A stretch of 10,252 nt of DNA from an uncultured Gloeocapsa sp. (lineage in GTDB: Bacteria; Cyanobacteriota; Cyanobacteriia; Cyanobacteriales; Gloeocapsaceae): positions 1-10,252 of the forward strand of contig CALGKL010000001.1 of the NCBI GenBank assembly GCA_937930495.1. Reading direction: 5' to 3'. The translations under genes were made by a program, and so were the position numbers. Below are positions 1 through 8,114 of the stretch, piece by piece. Each line of letters starts with the position of its first letter. Position 1 is the first letter of the stretch. The notes below the pieces were generated by a model. The model was not told the origin of the DNA, made no database searches, and saw nothing but the letters and a program-made list of their open reading frames with translations.

Positions 1-1216
1 AGTCTTTGAGTTTGACCAACCAATCTCTATACACCTTTTGCCAACGTTCCGGGACAAAATGGGGGGAATTGTGCTCATCTAAAGCGGTTAAGGCTTTTTT
101 AGCTAAAGGTTCGATTTTAACGAACCATTGGGTAGAGAGAAGGGGTTCAACCGGGACTTTACCGCGATCGCTATAGGGGACGCTATGACGATAATTTTCC
201 ACTTTGACCAATAATCCTGCCGATTCAAGACGTTTAACGACGTTTTTACGGGCGACAAAGCGATCCTGTCCTTGAAATTCTCCGGCGTTTTCGTTGAGAC
301 TACCATCTTTGTTCAGGATATTAATCAGGGGTAGGTTATGACGTTGTCCCATTTCAAAGTCGTTGGGGTCGTGAGCTGGAGTCACTTTGACACAACCGGT
401 CCCAAAGGTAGGATCGACGAATTCATCAGCGATTATGGGTATTTCTCGTCCTACTAGGGGTAAAATGACGGTTTTGCCGATTAAAGATTGATATCTACCG
501 TCTGTTGGGTTAACCGCTACGGCTGTATCTCCTAACATAGTTTCGGGACGGGTGGTGGCCACTTGAATGTAGCCTGTCCCATCTTTCAGGGGGTAGCGAA
601 AATGCCAGAGATTGCCGTCTATTTCTTGGTTTTCTACTTCTAAATCCGATACTGCTGATTCTGAAGCCGGACACCAGTTAACCAGATATTTGCCTCTGTA
701 GATTAGACCTGCTTCGTAGAGTTGCACGAATGCTGCTGCTACCCCTTGGGATCTGATTTCATCGAGGGTAAAACATTCTCTAGTCCAATCTGCCGATAAT
801 CCTAGGGTTTTTAATTGGTTAATGATGCGATCGCCCGATTCTTGGCGCCATTGCCAAGCTTTGGCTAAAAATGCTTCTCTCCCCAGGTCGTGACGACTTT
901 TTCCTTCTGCTTTGAGTTGTTTTTCGATAATGGTATGTACGGCGATGCTCGCGTGGTCCGTACCTGGGAGACAGAGGGTATTTTTCCCCTGCATCCGGTG
1001 ATAACGAACTAAAGTGTCTATTAAAGCTGTATTAAAAGCGTGCCCCATATGTAACTCACCGGTTACATTGGGAGGAGGGATAACGATACAATAGCTTTCC
1101 CCTTCTTGAGCGGGATCGGCTTGAAAAACCTGATTTTCTTCCCAAGATTGGCGCCATTTTGCTTCGGTTTGTTGAGGATCGTATTGAGGGGGGAGTTGTC
1201 GATTATGGGAGGTCAT
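1..1216 (-). CDS. valS: Valyl-tRNA synthetase, N-terminal part (cut by left edge)
   Basis: Class I aminoacyl-tRNA synthetase that charges tRNA-Val with valine in the cytoplasm. The reading frame is open for 405 codons from the ATG at 1216 to the left edge. Visible landmarks are the PPPNVTG segment followed by the class I signature HMGH (residues 56-59, bases 1040-1051), the GTDHASIAV segment near 85-92, the zinc-independent [15 protein letters not shown] block (181-195), and the CP1 editing domain with TTRPET (221-226) and [15 protein letters not shown] (272-286). The last residues read [19 protein letters not shown], which in this family precede the catalytic core second half; the KMSKS loop lies outside the window. 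A full-length protein would be roughly 900 residues, so under half is present. It begins 21 bases after the stop of the upstream secreted-protein gene, with only a weak ribosome-binding site, so the two may share a transcript. Identity is secure. Confidence 0.97.
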   Translation of the reverse strand, partial: MTSHNRQLPPQYDPQQTEAKWRQSWEENQVFQADPAQEGESYCIVIPPPNVTGELHMGHAFNTALIDTLVRYHRMQGKNTLCLPGTDHASIAVHTIIEKQLKAEGKSRHDLGREAFLAKAWQWRQESGDRIINQLKTLGLSADWTRECFTLDEIRSQGVAAAFVQLYEAGLIYRGKYLVNWCPASESAVSDLEVENQEIDGNLWHFRYPLKDGTGYIQVATTRPETMLGDTAVAVNPTDGRYQSLIGKTVILPLVGREIPIIADEFVDPTFGTGCVKVTPAHDPNDFEMGQRHNLPLINILNKDGSLNENAGEFQGQDRFVARKNVVKRLESAGLLVKVENYRHSVPYSDRGKVPVEPLLSTQWFVKIEPLAKKALTALDEHNSPHFVPERWQKVYRDWLVKLKD

Positions 1217-1237
1217 TATTTTTTTTCGGGAATATCT

Positions 1238-1636
1238 TTAATTTCGGTTCTTATCTTGCAGTGAATCTAAAGTTTCTTGAGTACGTCTTAACCCGCGTAA
1301 ATTTCCTTCAAAACTTCTCGGATTAACCATTTTTGAATCATTATTAAAGTCTAGGTTATCAGTTACCGGTTCTGTTTGACCATTATCTCCCGAACGTGTA
1401 ACTGGGATCATCTTGATGTCGTTATTTGATTGTTGATCTGGCGCAGGGGTTCGGGTGTTAGTCGATGGTGGGGTGATTCTTGATTCTTGTTCACACAAAC
1501 CAACCAGATTGACTACCTCTCCCGAAGCATTAATCATATAACAAGATAGGGTTTCTTGAGCTAGGAGTGAGTCTAAGCTTAAACTAGCCAGAGTAAGTCC
1601 TAGGGTGATAATCGTTATTTTTGAGTGAATTTGCAT
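1238..1636 (-). CDS. Small secreted protein with CYM-x(n)-LC motif, unknown function
   Basis: A 132-residue protein read from the ATG at 1636. The N-terminus (MQIHSK, then a hydrophobic stretch ITIITLGLTLASLSL) is a signal peptide, with likely cleavage near SLLA/QE around residue 27, so the product is probably exported. Directly after it comes a short conserved-looking block, CYMINASGEVVNLVGLC, with two cysteines that could form a disulfide; I recall similar blocks in other small cyanobacterial exported proteins. The remaining C-terminal half is rich in P, T, N, D and S and looks disordered. An in-frame GTG at 1654 would add six residues, but it lies inside the K-box of the divergent groE promoter, so the ATG is preferred. 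It is divergent from groES and 21 bases upstream of valS. A TTATAA (1657-1662) with TTGGTA 16 bases further upstream could be its promoter. Function unknown. Confidence 0.75.
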   Translation of the reverse strand: MQIHSKITIITLGLTLASLSLDSLLAQETLSCYMINASGEVVNLVGLCEQESRITPPSTNTRTPAPDQQSNNDIKMIPVTRSGDNGQTEPVTDNLDFNNDSKMVNPRSFEGNLRGLRRTQETLDSLQDKNRN

Positions 1637-1640
1637 ACTT

Positions 1641-1656
1641 GTTCGGTAAACCACAC
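1641..1656 (+). promoter_or_regulatory. K-box upstream of groES
   Basis: The sequence GTTCGGTAAACCACAC matches at every defined position the cyanobacterial K-box consensus GTTCGG-NNAN-CCNNAC, an element described (from memory) as needed for light- and heat-responsive groE transcription independent of HrcA/CIRCE. It ends 39 bases before the CIRCE and 11 bases before the likely -35 box. It also sits 4 bases upstream of the ATG of the divergent secreted-protein gene, so it may affect that gene as well. The binding factor is not known to me. Confidence 0.8.
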
Positions 1657-1667
1657 TTATAACCTAG

Positions 1668-1696
1668 TTGCCATCGGATACCAAATTTAGTTAAAT
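1668..1696 (+). promoter_or_regulatory. Candidate sigma-70 type promoter of groES-groEL
   Basis: TTGCCA (1668-1673) and TTAAAT (1691-1696) are separated by 17 bases, the optimal spacing for a housekeeping-type promoter. The -10 box overlaps the first base of the CIRCE, so transcription would start inside the operator, the expected geometry for HrcA repression. The start site itself is inferred from spacing only. Confidence 0.6.
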
Positions 1697-1722
1697 TAGC
1701 ACTCAAGAGGTGAGAGTGCTAA
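1696..1722 (+). promoter_or_regulatory. CIRCE operator (HrcA-binding site)
   Basis: TTAGCACTC, a 9-base spacer, then GAGTGCTAA: a perfect 9+9 inverted repeat matching the CIRCE consensus without mismatch. CIRCE is bound by the HrcA repressor and controls groE operons in many bacteria, including cyanobacteria. It lies 53 bases upstream of the groES ATG, within the predicted transcription start region. No hrcA gene is in this window. Confidence 0.98.
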
Positions 1723-1775
1723 TCCAAGTCAACTTACCTTAGTCAATTCAATTGTACATTCAAAGAGGAAAACCT

Positions 1776-2087
1776 ATGGCAGCAATTAGCATTAACGTAA
1801 CCGAAGTTAAACCACTAGGCGATCGCGTTTTCGTCAAAGTGAGTCCTTCCGAAGAAAAAACCTCCGGTGGAATCCTTCTTCCCGATACAGCTAAAGAAAA
1901 ACCCCAAGTAGGTGAAATCGTGGCGGTAGGCTCAGGAAAAGTCAACGAAAACGGGACACGCATTCCCTTAGAAGTCAAAGTAGGTGACAAAGTCCTCTAC
2001 TCTAAATACGCTGGTACAGACGTTAAATTAGGCGGCGAAGAATACGTATTACTTTCAGAAAAAGACATTCTCGCAGCCCTTGCTTAA
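1776..2087 (+). CDS. groES: GroES co-chaperonin (Hsp10)
   Basis: A 103-residue co-chaperonin that forms the heptameric lid of the GroEL folding chamber in the cytoplasm. The start is the ATG at 1776, preceded at good distance by AGAGGA (1764-1769); an in-frame TTG at 1752 would lie upstream of this ribosome-binding site and is rejected. The protein shows the family hallmarks: [10 protein letters not shown] near the N-terminus, the mobile loop [19 protein letters not shown] (about 26-44) whose GGILLP contacts GroEL, then GEIVAVGSG, the [14 protein letters not shown] segment and the C-terminal EKDILA. Its length is typical. It is the first gene of an operon with groEL, 60 bases downstream, under K-box and CIRCE control. 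Identity is certain. Confidence 0.98.
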   Translation: MAAISINVTEVKPLGDRVFVKVSPSEEKTSGGILLPDTAKEKPQVGEIVAVGSGKVNENGTRIPLEVKVGDKVLYSKYAGTDVKLGGEEYVLLSEKDILAALA

Positions 2088-2123
2088 TCTAAACCTTTCT
2101 ACAAACCATCCACTAACTATTAA

Positions 2124-3773
<1,650 letters not shown>

Positions 3774-3796
3774 TCAACATTAACTCATAGCTTCTG

Positions 3797-3825
3797 ACCC
3801 TACCTAATCGGGTAGGGTTTTTTTT
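3797..3825 (+). terminator. Intrinsic terminator of groES-groEL
   Basis: ACCCTACC (3797-3804), a 6-base loop, then GGTAGGGT (3811-3818) gives an 8-bp perfect stem, followed immediately by a run of T to 3825. It lies 23 bases after the groEL stop codon. This is a textbook rho-independent terminator and separates groEL from trpB. Confidence 0.95.
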
Positions 3826-3877
3826 ATGTCTTTGATCTAAAATAAAATAATTTCTCTGAAATAATCATCAAAAAATC

Positions 3878-5113
3878 GTGACCCTGACACCAATTTCCCC
3901 CACAACTCATCAAGTTCCCGACGAATTAGGGCGCTTTGGACCTTACGGCGGTAAATATGTACCCGAAACCCTCATCCCCGCTCTCGAAGAGCTACAAACA
4001 GCTTTAAAAACCTACCAAAACGACCCAGAATTTCAGCAAGAACTACATCAATTACTTAAAGATTACGTAGGCCGGCCCAGTCCTTTATATTTTGCCGAGC
4101 GTCTCTCTACCTATTATCAACGTCCTGACGGCTCAGGACCCTTAATCTATCTCAAACGAGAAGATTTAAACCACACCGGTGCTCATAAAATTAACAACGC
4201 TCTGGCTCAAGTCCTCCTGGCTAAACGCATGGGGAAAAAACGGATCATCGCTGAAACGGGAGCAGGACAACATGGGGTGGCTACGGCTACAGTCTGTGCT
4301 CGTTTTGGCCTAGAATGCGTTATCTATATGGGTGTCCAGGATATGGAACGCCAAAAACTCAACGTCTTTCGCATGAAACTACTTGGTGCTACGGTACAAC
4401 CAGTGGCAGCTGGCACAGGAACTCTTAAAGACGCTACCTCCGAAGCAATCCGCGATTGGGTTACTAACGTCGAACATACCCATTATATCCTCGGTTCCGT
4501 GGCTGGTCCCCATCCCTATCCGATGATGGTTAGAGATTTTCACGCCATTATTGGTCAAGAAACGAGAAGACAATGTCAGGAAAAATGGGGTGGATTACCC
4601 GATATTCTCCTGGCTTGTATAGGTGGTGGTTCCAATGCTATGGGTTTATTCTCTGAGTTTGTTAATGAACCTACAGTCCGTTTGATTGGTGTAGAAGCAG
4701 CAGGAGAAGGCGTAGCGTCGGGAAAACACGCGGCTACCCTCACCGCAGGACGTCCAGGAGTTTTACACGGCGCCATGAGTTATTTATTACAAGATGATCA
4801 AGGTCAGGTGGTGGAAGCTCATTCCATTAGCGCTGGTTTAGATTATCCTGGTGTCGGTCCAGAACATAGTTATCTCAAAGATACCCACAGAGCTGAATAC
4901 TATAGCGTTACTGATGCTGAAGCGGTGGCTGCTTTTCAACGAGTCGCTGAGTTAGAAGGGATTATTCCTGCTTTGGAAACCGCTCACGCTTTTGCTTATT
5001 TAGAAACCCTTTCTCCTCAATTGAGTGGTAATCCTCGGATCGTGATTAATTGTTCTGGTAGGGGTGATAAAGATGTTCAAACTATCGCTAAATACCTTAA
5101 CCAAGAATGTTAA
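3878..5113 (+). CDS. trpB: Tryptophan synthase beta subunit
   Basis: PLP enzyme that joins indole with L-serine to give L-tryptophan, working as an alpha2-beta2 complex with TrpA. The 411-residue product is full length. Key elements: [13 protein letters not shown] near the N-terminus (18-30), [10 protein letters not shown] (99-108) with the PLP lysine at K104, ETGAGQHG (126-133) with the catalytic glutamate E126, the phosphate-binding GGGSNA (249-254), the [12 protein letters not shown] segment and the C-terminal SGRGDKD. The start is a GTG at 3878; an in-frame TGA at 3857-3859 excludes any longer form and no good ribosome-binding site is seen, so initiation may be weak. It is isolated from other trp genes, as is usual in cyanobacteria, and its end overlaps the next gene by 7 bases. 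It belongs to the standard TrpB1 type. Identity is certain. Confidence 0.97.
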   Translation: MTLTPISPTTHQVPDELGRFGPYGGKYVPETLIPALEELQTALKTYQNDPEFQQELHQLLKDYVGRPSPLYFAERLSTYYQRPDGSGPLIYLKREDLNHTGAHKINNALAQVLLAKRMGKKRIIAETGAGQHGVATATVCARFGLECVIYMGVQDMERQKLNVFRMKLLGATVQPVAAGTGTLKDATSEAIRDWVTNVEHTHYILGSVAGPHPYPMMVRDFHAIIGQETRRQCQEKWGGLPDILLACIGGGSNAMGLFSEFVNEPTVRLIGVEAAGEGVASGKHAATLTAGRPGVLHGAMSYLLQDDQGQVVEAHSISAGLDYPGVGPEHSYLKDTHRAEYYSVTDAEAVAAFQRVAELEGIIPALETAHAFAYLETLSPQLSGNPRIVINCSGRGDKDVQTIAKYLNQEC

Positions 5114-5583
5114 GATGGCTTCTGCTGTTACTGCTGAGTTGTCAATTGGTATTGTGGAGTAAACCTCTTTACTCTGGTTCTGTACCTGAGAGGATTTCAG
5201 CTCTGGAATTGTCGGTACATGAACAGGTAAATCAGTATCGCGCTTCTTTGGGTTTAAATCCCCTAAAATTGCATCAGGATATCTCCCGTGCAGCGCGCTT
5301 TCATTCTCAACAAATGGCTCAAGGTAATGTACCTTTTAGTCATCAGGGATTTGAACAACGTTTAGAGGCGATCTCCTATTCCCTCCCCTATAGCAGTGCG
5401 GCAGAAAATGTGGCTTATAATCAAGGTTATGATGACCCGGTGACCGTGGCTGTCCAAGGTTGGATTGATAGTTCTGGACATCAAAAAAACATGGCAGGAA
5501 ATTTTGATACCACAGGAGTAGGGGTGGCTAAAAATGACGCCGGTGAGTATTATTTTACTCAGATATTTATTCTTCAGCGTTAG
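5107..5583 (+). CDS. Exported CAP/SCP-domain protein
   Basis: A 158-residue protein of the CAP superfamily (cysteine-rich secretory proteins, antigen 5, PR-1; bacterial SCP/YkwD-like group), usually extracytoplasmic and of unknown biochemical role in bacteria. The N-terminus has a very leucine-rich hydrophobic run (residues 4-10) followed by SCQ; C12 gives a poor lipobox match, so it may be a lipoprotein or, more likely, be cleaved later near residue 25. The CAP domain covers about residues 33-156: [10 protein letters not shown] (62-71), FSH with H79, AENVAYN with E100, [12 protein letters not shown] (118-129) with H125, and the closing YYFTQIFI strand. H79, E100 and H125 fit the conserved CAP cleft residues. 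The ATG lies within the last codons of trpB (7-base overlap), implying translational coupling, and the exonuclease gene starts 3 bases after its stop. Domain assignment is firm, function open. Confidence 0.88.
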   Translation: MLRWLLLLLLSCQLVLWSKPLYSGSVPERISALELSVHEQVNQYRASLGLNPLKLHQDISRAARFHSQQMAQGNVPFSHQGFEQRLEAISYSLPYSSAAENVAYNQGYDDPVTVAVQGWIDSSGHQKNMAGNFDTTGVGVAKNDAGEYYFTQIFILQR

Positions 5584-5586
5584 ATT

Positions 5587-6216
5587 ATGTCTCCAATTGA
5601 TTTACAAGTCTGTCAACAGGATTTGTCACCCGCTATCCTCTCTTTTTATCTTCAAGCTGAAGCGATCGCCGTTGATACCGAAACTATGGGTTTGAATCCC
5701 TGGCGCGATCGCCTCTGTTTGGTACAATTGTGCGATCCTACTGGTAATGTTACGGTGATTCCTATTGCCCAAGGTCAGCAAGAAGCACCCAATTTAAAAC
5801 AATTACTCGAAGCTGAGAATATTCTGAAAATTTTTCATTATGCTCGTTTTGATGTCGCTCAATTACGTCACCGTTTGGGGATTGAAACTCAACCAATTTT
5901 CTGTACCAAAATCGCTAGCAAACTCGCTCGTACCTACACTTCTAGTCATGGTTTAAAAAGTCTGGTCCAAGAATTAGAAGGGGTTGAGTTGGATAAAACC
6001 TCCCAAAGTTCCGATTGGGGTAACCCTGATAATCTTTCTCCTGAACAATTAAAATACGCAAGTAATGATGTATTCTATTTATATAGTATTTCTCGTAAAT
6101 TAACTACTATACTTCAACGGGAGGGACGCTGGGAATTAGCTCAACAATGCTTTAGCTGTATCCCCGTGATCGTTTCTCTTGATTTAATGCAATATAAAGA
6201 TATTTTTGAACATTAA
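5587..6216 (+). CDS. rnd: Ribonuclease D-type 3'-5' exonuclease
   Basis: A 209-residue DEDD-superfamily exonuclease, probably acting on the 3' ends of tRNA precursors or other small RNAs in the cytoplasm. All catalytic positions are visible: Exo I AVDTETMGL with D30 and E32, Exo II FHYARFDVAQL with D89, and Exo III YASNDVFYL with Y157 and D161, making it a DEDDy enzyme. It also has the HGLKSLVQELEGVELDK segment typical of RNase D. E. coli RNase D carries C-terminal HRDC domains and is near 375 residues; this protein stops after the exonuclease domain, which I recall as usual for cyanobacterial RNase D-like proteins, so substrate range may differ. The gene starts 3 bases after the CAP-domain gene with little room for its own ribosome-binding site, suggesting co-translation with trpB and the CAP gene. 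Confidence 0.9.
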   Translation: MSPIDLQVCQQDLSPAILSFYLQAEAIAVDTETMGLNPWRDRLCLVQLCDPTGNVTVIPIAQGQQEAPNLKQLLEAENILKIFHYARFDVAQLRHRLGIETQPIFCTKIASKLARTYTSSHGLKSLVQELEGVELDKTSQSSDWGNPDNLSPEQLKYASNDVFYLYSISRKLTTILQREGRWELAQQCFSCIPVIVSLDLMQYKDIFEH

Positions 6217-6437
6217 TTCACTAGTTAGTATTACTAAGCTAGCTTTGAGAGAGAGCAGTTTCTCTAGATGAGACTCCGGAAAGAAGAGTCAGGGAAGAAT
6301 CTCATACTACGAAAACCAGTATTTAAATACATATATTTCGAAAGTCTGCTTTCTCTCCTTTCCTTATCTGCTTTGTACTACATTAACTACAAACTTAGGG
6401 TCAAATCTTCCTGTTAGTCTAAGGTCTTTCTTTTAAT
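6217..6437. other. Convergent intergenic gap rich in inverted repeats
   Basis: No coding sequence is supported here. The gap lies between the 3' ends of rnd (plus) and the aquaporin (minus). It contains an AT-rich hairpin with one bulge (arms 6221-6229 and 6233-6242), the palindrome AAGCTAGCTT (6236-6245), a 5-bp stem GACTC/GAGTC (6272-6276 with 6286-6290), the palindrome GTATTTAAATAC (6319-6330), and a 12-base long-range pair: GAGAGAGAGCAG (6247-6258) with CTGCTTTCTCTC (6346-6357), complementary throughout if one G-U pair is allowed. None is followed by a T run, so these are not clear intrinsic terminators. It may be a termination region, a folded 3' end or an unrecognised RNA gene. Confidence 0.4.
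6247..6357. repeat. Long-range inverted repeat enclosing smaller stems
   Basis: Arms 6247-6258 and 6346-6357 are reverse complements at 11 of 12 positions, and the odd one is a G-U pair in RNA read from the plus strand. They enclose 87 bases with two mutually exclusive pairings: GACTC (6272-6276) with GAGTC (6286-6290), or ATGAGACTC (6268-6276) with GAATCTCAT (6297-6305, one mismatch). The purine-rich composition raises the chance of accidental pairing. Confidence 0.35.
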
Positions 6438-7211
6438 CTATACCTTATCCTCGTCTGGTAAATCTTCATAAATGCGATCGTAAACTAATCCTGCTAATAC
6501 TCCCCCTAAGATGGGTGCAACCCAAAATAACCAGAGTTGGGCGATTAATTCTGCTCCAGCAAACAGGGCAACACCAGTGCTACGAGCTGGATTAACGGAA
6601 GTATTGGTGATGGGGATAGAGATCAAGTGAATCAGAGTTAGGGTAAAACCAATGGCTAGAGGTGCAAATCCTTTAGAAATGCCTCGAGAAGTAACACCTA
6701 GGATAGTAAATAAAAACATAAAGGTCATTATTACTTCAGTCAAAAAAGCACTTAACAGACTGTAACCGTTAGGAGAATGTTTACCAAAACCATTAGTAGC
6801 TAGGGGATTGCTCGCTTCAGGATCTAGCTCAAAATTAGGTGTACCTGAAGCAATCAAAAAGAGAAAACCAGCAGCTAAAATTGCGCCTACAACTTGAGCG
6901 ATAATATAGGGTAATAATTCCGAACCAGGAAATCTTTTCGCTGCAAATAAACCAAAAGAAACCGCTGGGTTAAAATGGGCTCCGGAAATGTTGGCAAAAG
7001 CGTAAGCACCGCTGACCACAGTTAAACCAAAGGCGATCGCTACCCCTAAAACCCCAACACCTGAAGAAAAGGAGAATTCCACTTCCCCTCCTCCCCCTTG
7101 AATCGGTGTTTCAGTGTAAGCAGCGGAGATAACCGCACTACCGCAACCACCTAAAACCAGCCAAAATGTACCGATTAGCTCGGCCATGTATTTTTTTATG
7201 TTACTAGGCAT
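6438..7211 (-). CDS. aqpZ: Aquaporin Z (water channel, MIP family)
   Basis: A 257-residue inner-membrane water channel. Both NPA boxes are present: [12 protein letters not shown] (NPA 81-83) and [11 protein letters not shown] (NPA 207-209). Aligning by eye to E. coli AqpZ, the selectivity-filter residues are F61, H195, T204 and R210, the water-specific set, so this is an orthodox aquaporin and not a glyceroporin. Six membrane segments plus the two half-helices are recognisable, with near-identical blocks such as [17 protein letters not shown] and TLIHLISIP. Oddities: the first external loop (about residues 33-50) carries a glycine- and glutamate-containing insertion of about 16 residues relative to E. 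coli, and the C-terminal tail is acidic ([10 protein letters not shown]). The start at 7211 is supported by GAGGAG (7220-7225) 8 bases upstream. Its upstream neighbour is a decayed reading frame whose stop overlaps that ribosome-binding site. Confidence 0.95.
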   Translation of the reverse strand: MPSNIKKYMAELIGTFWLVLGGCGSAVISAAYTETPIQGGGGEVEFSFSSGVGVLGVAIAFGLTVVSGAYAFANISGAHFNPAVSFGLFAAKRFPGSELLPYIIAQVVGAILAAGFLFLIASGTPNFELDPEASNPLATNGFGKHSPNGYSLLSAFLTEVIMTFMFLFTILGVTSRGISKGFAPLAIGFTLTLIHLISIPITNTSVNPARSTGVALFAGAELIAQLWLFWVAPILGGVLAGLVYDRIYEDLPDEDKV

Positions 7212-7219
7212 TTATTGAA

Positions 7220-7225
7220 CTCCTC
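7220..7225 (-). promoter_or_regulatory. Ribosome-binding site of aqpZ
   Basis: On the minus strand GAGGAG lies 8 bases before the aqpZ ATG at 7211 and decides the start over the in-frame ATG at residue 9. Its first two bases are the last two of the TGA stop (7224-7226) of the upstream decayed frame, so a ribosome ending there would be placed directly on this site. Confidence 0.8.
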
Positions 7226-7516
7226 ACGGGATCATATTTAAATTTTTACCAAGCAATAATATAACGATTTTAATAAAAATTTGCCATAAAAGTAAAGCGG
7301 CGACAAAATTACCAATAATAATTAAAAGTGCGTACATAAAGGTTATCCCTATCCCCAATGGTGTATCACTGTGCTCAATAACGATCCACGTCTAAGAACA
7401 CAAAATATTTGTTCTGTAATGAAAGCCTCTGTCAAGATACCAGGTATATCTAAAGCAATAAAAGTAACTAAAGGAATCAAACCATTACGCCAAATATGTT
7501 TAACTAAAACTTCCAA
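7224..7516 (-). pseudogene. Frameshifted small membrane-protein gene
   Basis: I do not recognise the family. A first frame opens at TTG 7516 (AAAGG nearby at about 7527-7531) and reads LEVLVKHIWRNGLIPF, SYFIALDIPGILTEAFITEQ, IFCVLRR before drifting to a TAG at 7349-7351. A second frame, open from 7391, reads TWIVIEHSDTPLGIGITFMY, ALLIIIGNFVAALLLWQIFI and on to a TGA at 7224-7226. A single base deletion near 7388-7394 explains the break; repaired, the product would be about 97 residues with at least two membrane helices. Alternatively the distal part is a separate 37-residue membrane peptide starting at ATG 7337. It lies directly upstream of aqpZ in the same direction, so the two probably once formed one transcript. 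A sequencing error, or a real programmed shift, cannot be excluded from the sequence alone. Confidence 0.6.
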
Positions 7517-7578
7517 TTCTGCTCATCCTTTAATTATGTAGATTACTATAATTAAAGTATTTTTTTTAGTAATTAAAT

Positions 7579-7617
7579 AGCAGCTTGGGCTATTCACTGA
7601 TTAACTTCTAGGCTGCT
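7579..7617. repeat. Short inverted repeat between the two decayed genes
   Basis: AGCAGC (7579-7584) and GCTGCT (7612-7617) are perfect reverse complements around a 27-base loop that has a further weak CTA/TAG pairing. It lies just after the stop of the decayed gene at 7636 in that gene's reading direction and could be the remains of a terminator; no T run follows. The rest of 7517-7635 is AT-rich and I see nothing else in it. Confidence 0.25.
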
Positions 7618-7635
7618 TTGATGGATTAAAAGAGA

Positions 7636-8050
7636 TTATTTTACGTAAATACTAAAAATAATTATCAAGATTAAACCGGTAAAAAATGGCAAAACTAGAC
7701 ATAAAAAAGAAAAAACGAACAAATTATCTAGCCAATAATAACCGATTCTTGCTGCTATTAAACCGCAAAAAAGAAAAGGGAATAAATAAGCCAATCAAAA
7801 ACACAAAATAGTCCTAGGTAAGGGTTGTAAAATTAATTATTAACAGGATTAACCTAAATTTCCAGAACTTAAGCTAATAACCATTGAAAATAACAGAGAT
7901 AGAATAGATGGGTTGATCCAAACCCAAAAATTCAGGCCTATTTTTCAAATTTCAGGAGTAAGAGCGGGATTAGTAGCAAACTCTCCTAGGGTATATCCTG
8001 GAGCTAAAGATAATAGCAATAGTCAAAGGCGTTAATAAATAAATATCCAT
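7636..8050 (-). pseudogene. Decayed multi-helix membrane-protein gene
   Basis: I do not recognise the family. From ATG 8050 the frame reads MDIYLLTPLTIAIIF and then must shift by one base at about 8007 to continue LAPGYTLGEFATNPALTPEI. The new frame holds to 7636 but contains stops: TGA 7945-7947, TAA 7849-7851, TAA at 7840-7842 and 7837-7839, and TGA 7795-7797. Between stops it stays strongly protein-like: KIGLNFWVWINPSILSLLFS, then later LAYLFPFLFCGLIAARIGYY, WLDNLFVFSFLCLVLPFF, ending in a TAA at 7636-7638. Both TGA codons are simply explained as mutated TGG (tryptophan). The intact ancestor would have been about 138 residues with roughly four membrane helices. It is divergent from the downstream permease gene and co-directional with the second decayed gene and aqpZ. 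Several independent lesions make this a true pseudogene rather than a sequencing artefact. Confidence 0.75.
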
Positions 8051-8114
8051 ACACAGGTCATTTTAATCTAGAACTGATAAACTCAATAAAGAATAAATCT
8101 AGGGTAGAGGAGTG

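Noticed and set aside
103..306. Minus-strand open frame of 67 codons inside valS in another frame
   Set aside because: It overlaps the valS frame, which shows conserved synthetase sequence throughout; no support for a second product.
1637..1654. GTG start at 1654 for the secreted protein
   Set aside because: It would add six residues before the signal peptide and lies within the K-box of the divergent promoter; ATG 1636 is the more natural start.
1752..1775. TTG start at 1752 for groES
   Set aside because: The ribosome-binding site AGAGGA falls inside this extension, and GroES proteins start at MAAI-like sequences; ATG 1776 is correct.
1760..1990. Minus-strand open frame of 76 codons inside groES
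   Set aside because: It is antisense to a certain gene and shares no recognisable motif. Its openness follows from codon use of groES.
4379..4776. Two minus-strand open frames (4379-4573 and 4576-4776) inside trpB
   Set aside because: Both are antisense to conserved trpB coding sequence; composition and lack of motifs mark them as shadows.
5107..5142. CAP-domain protein as a lipoprotein via C12
   Set aside because: The hydrophobic run before the cysteine is very short and LLSC is a poor lipobox, so I did not call it a lipoprotein, though it is not excluded.
7212..8111. Possible tRNA, transposon remnant or CRISPR array in the long gap
   Set aside because: I saw no cloverleaf, transposase-like residues, terminal repeats with target duplication, or regularly spaced repeats; the decayed membrane-protein frames account for most of the region.
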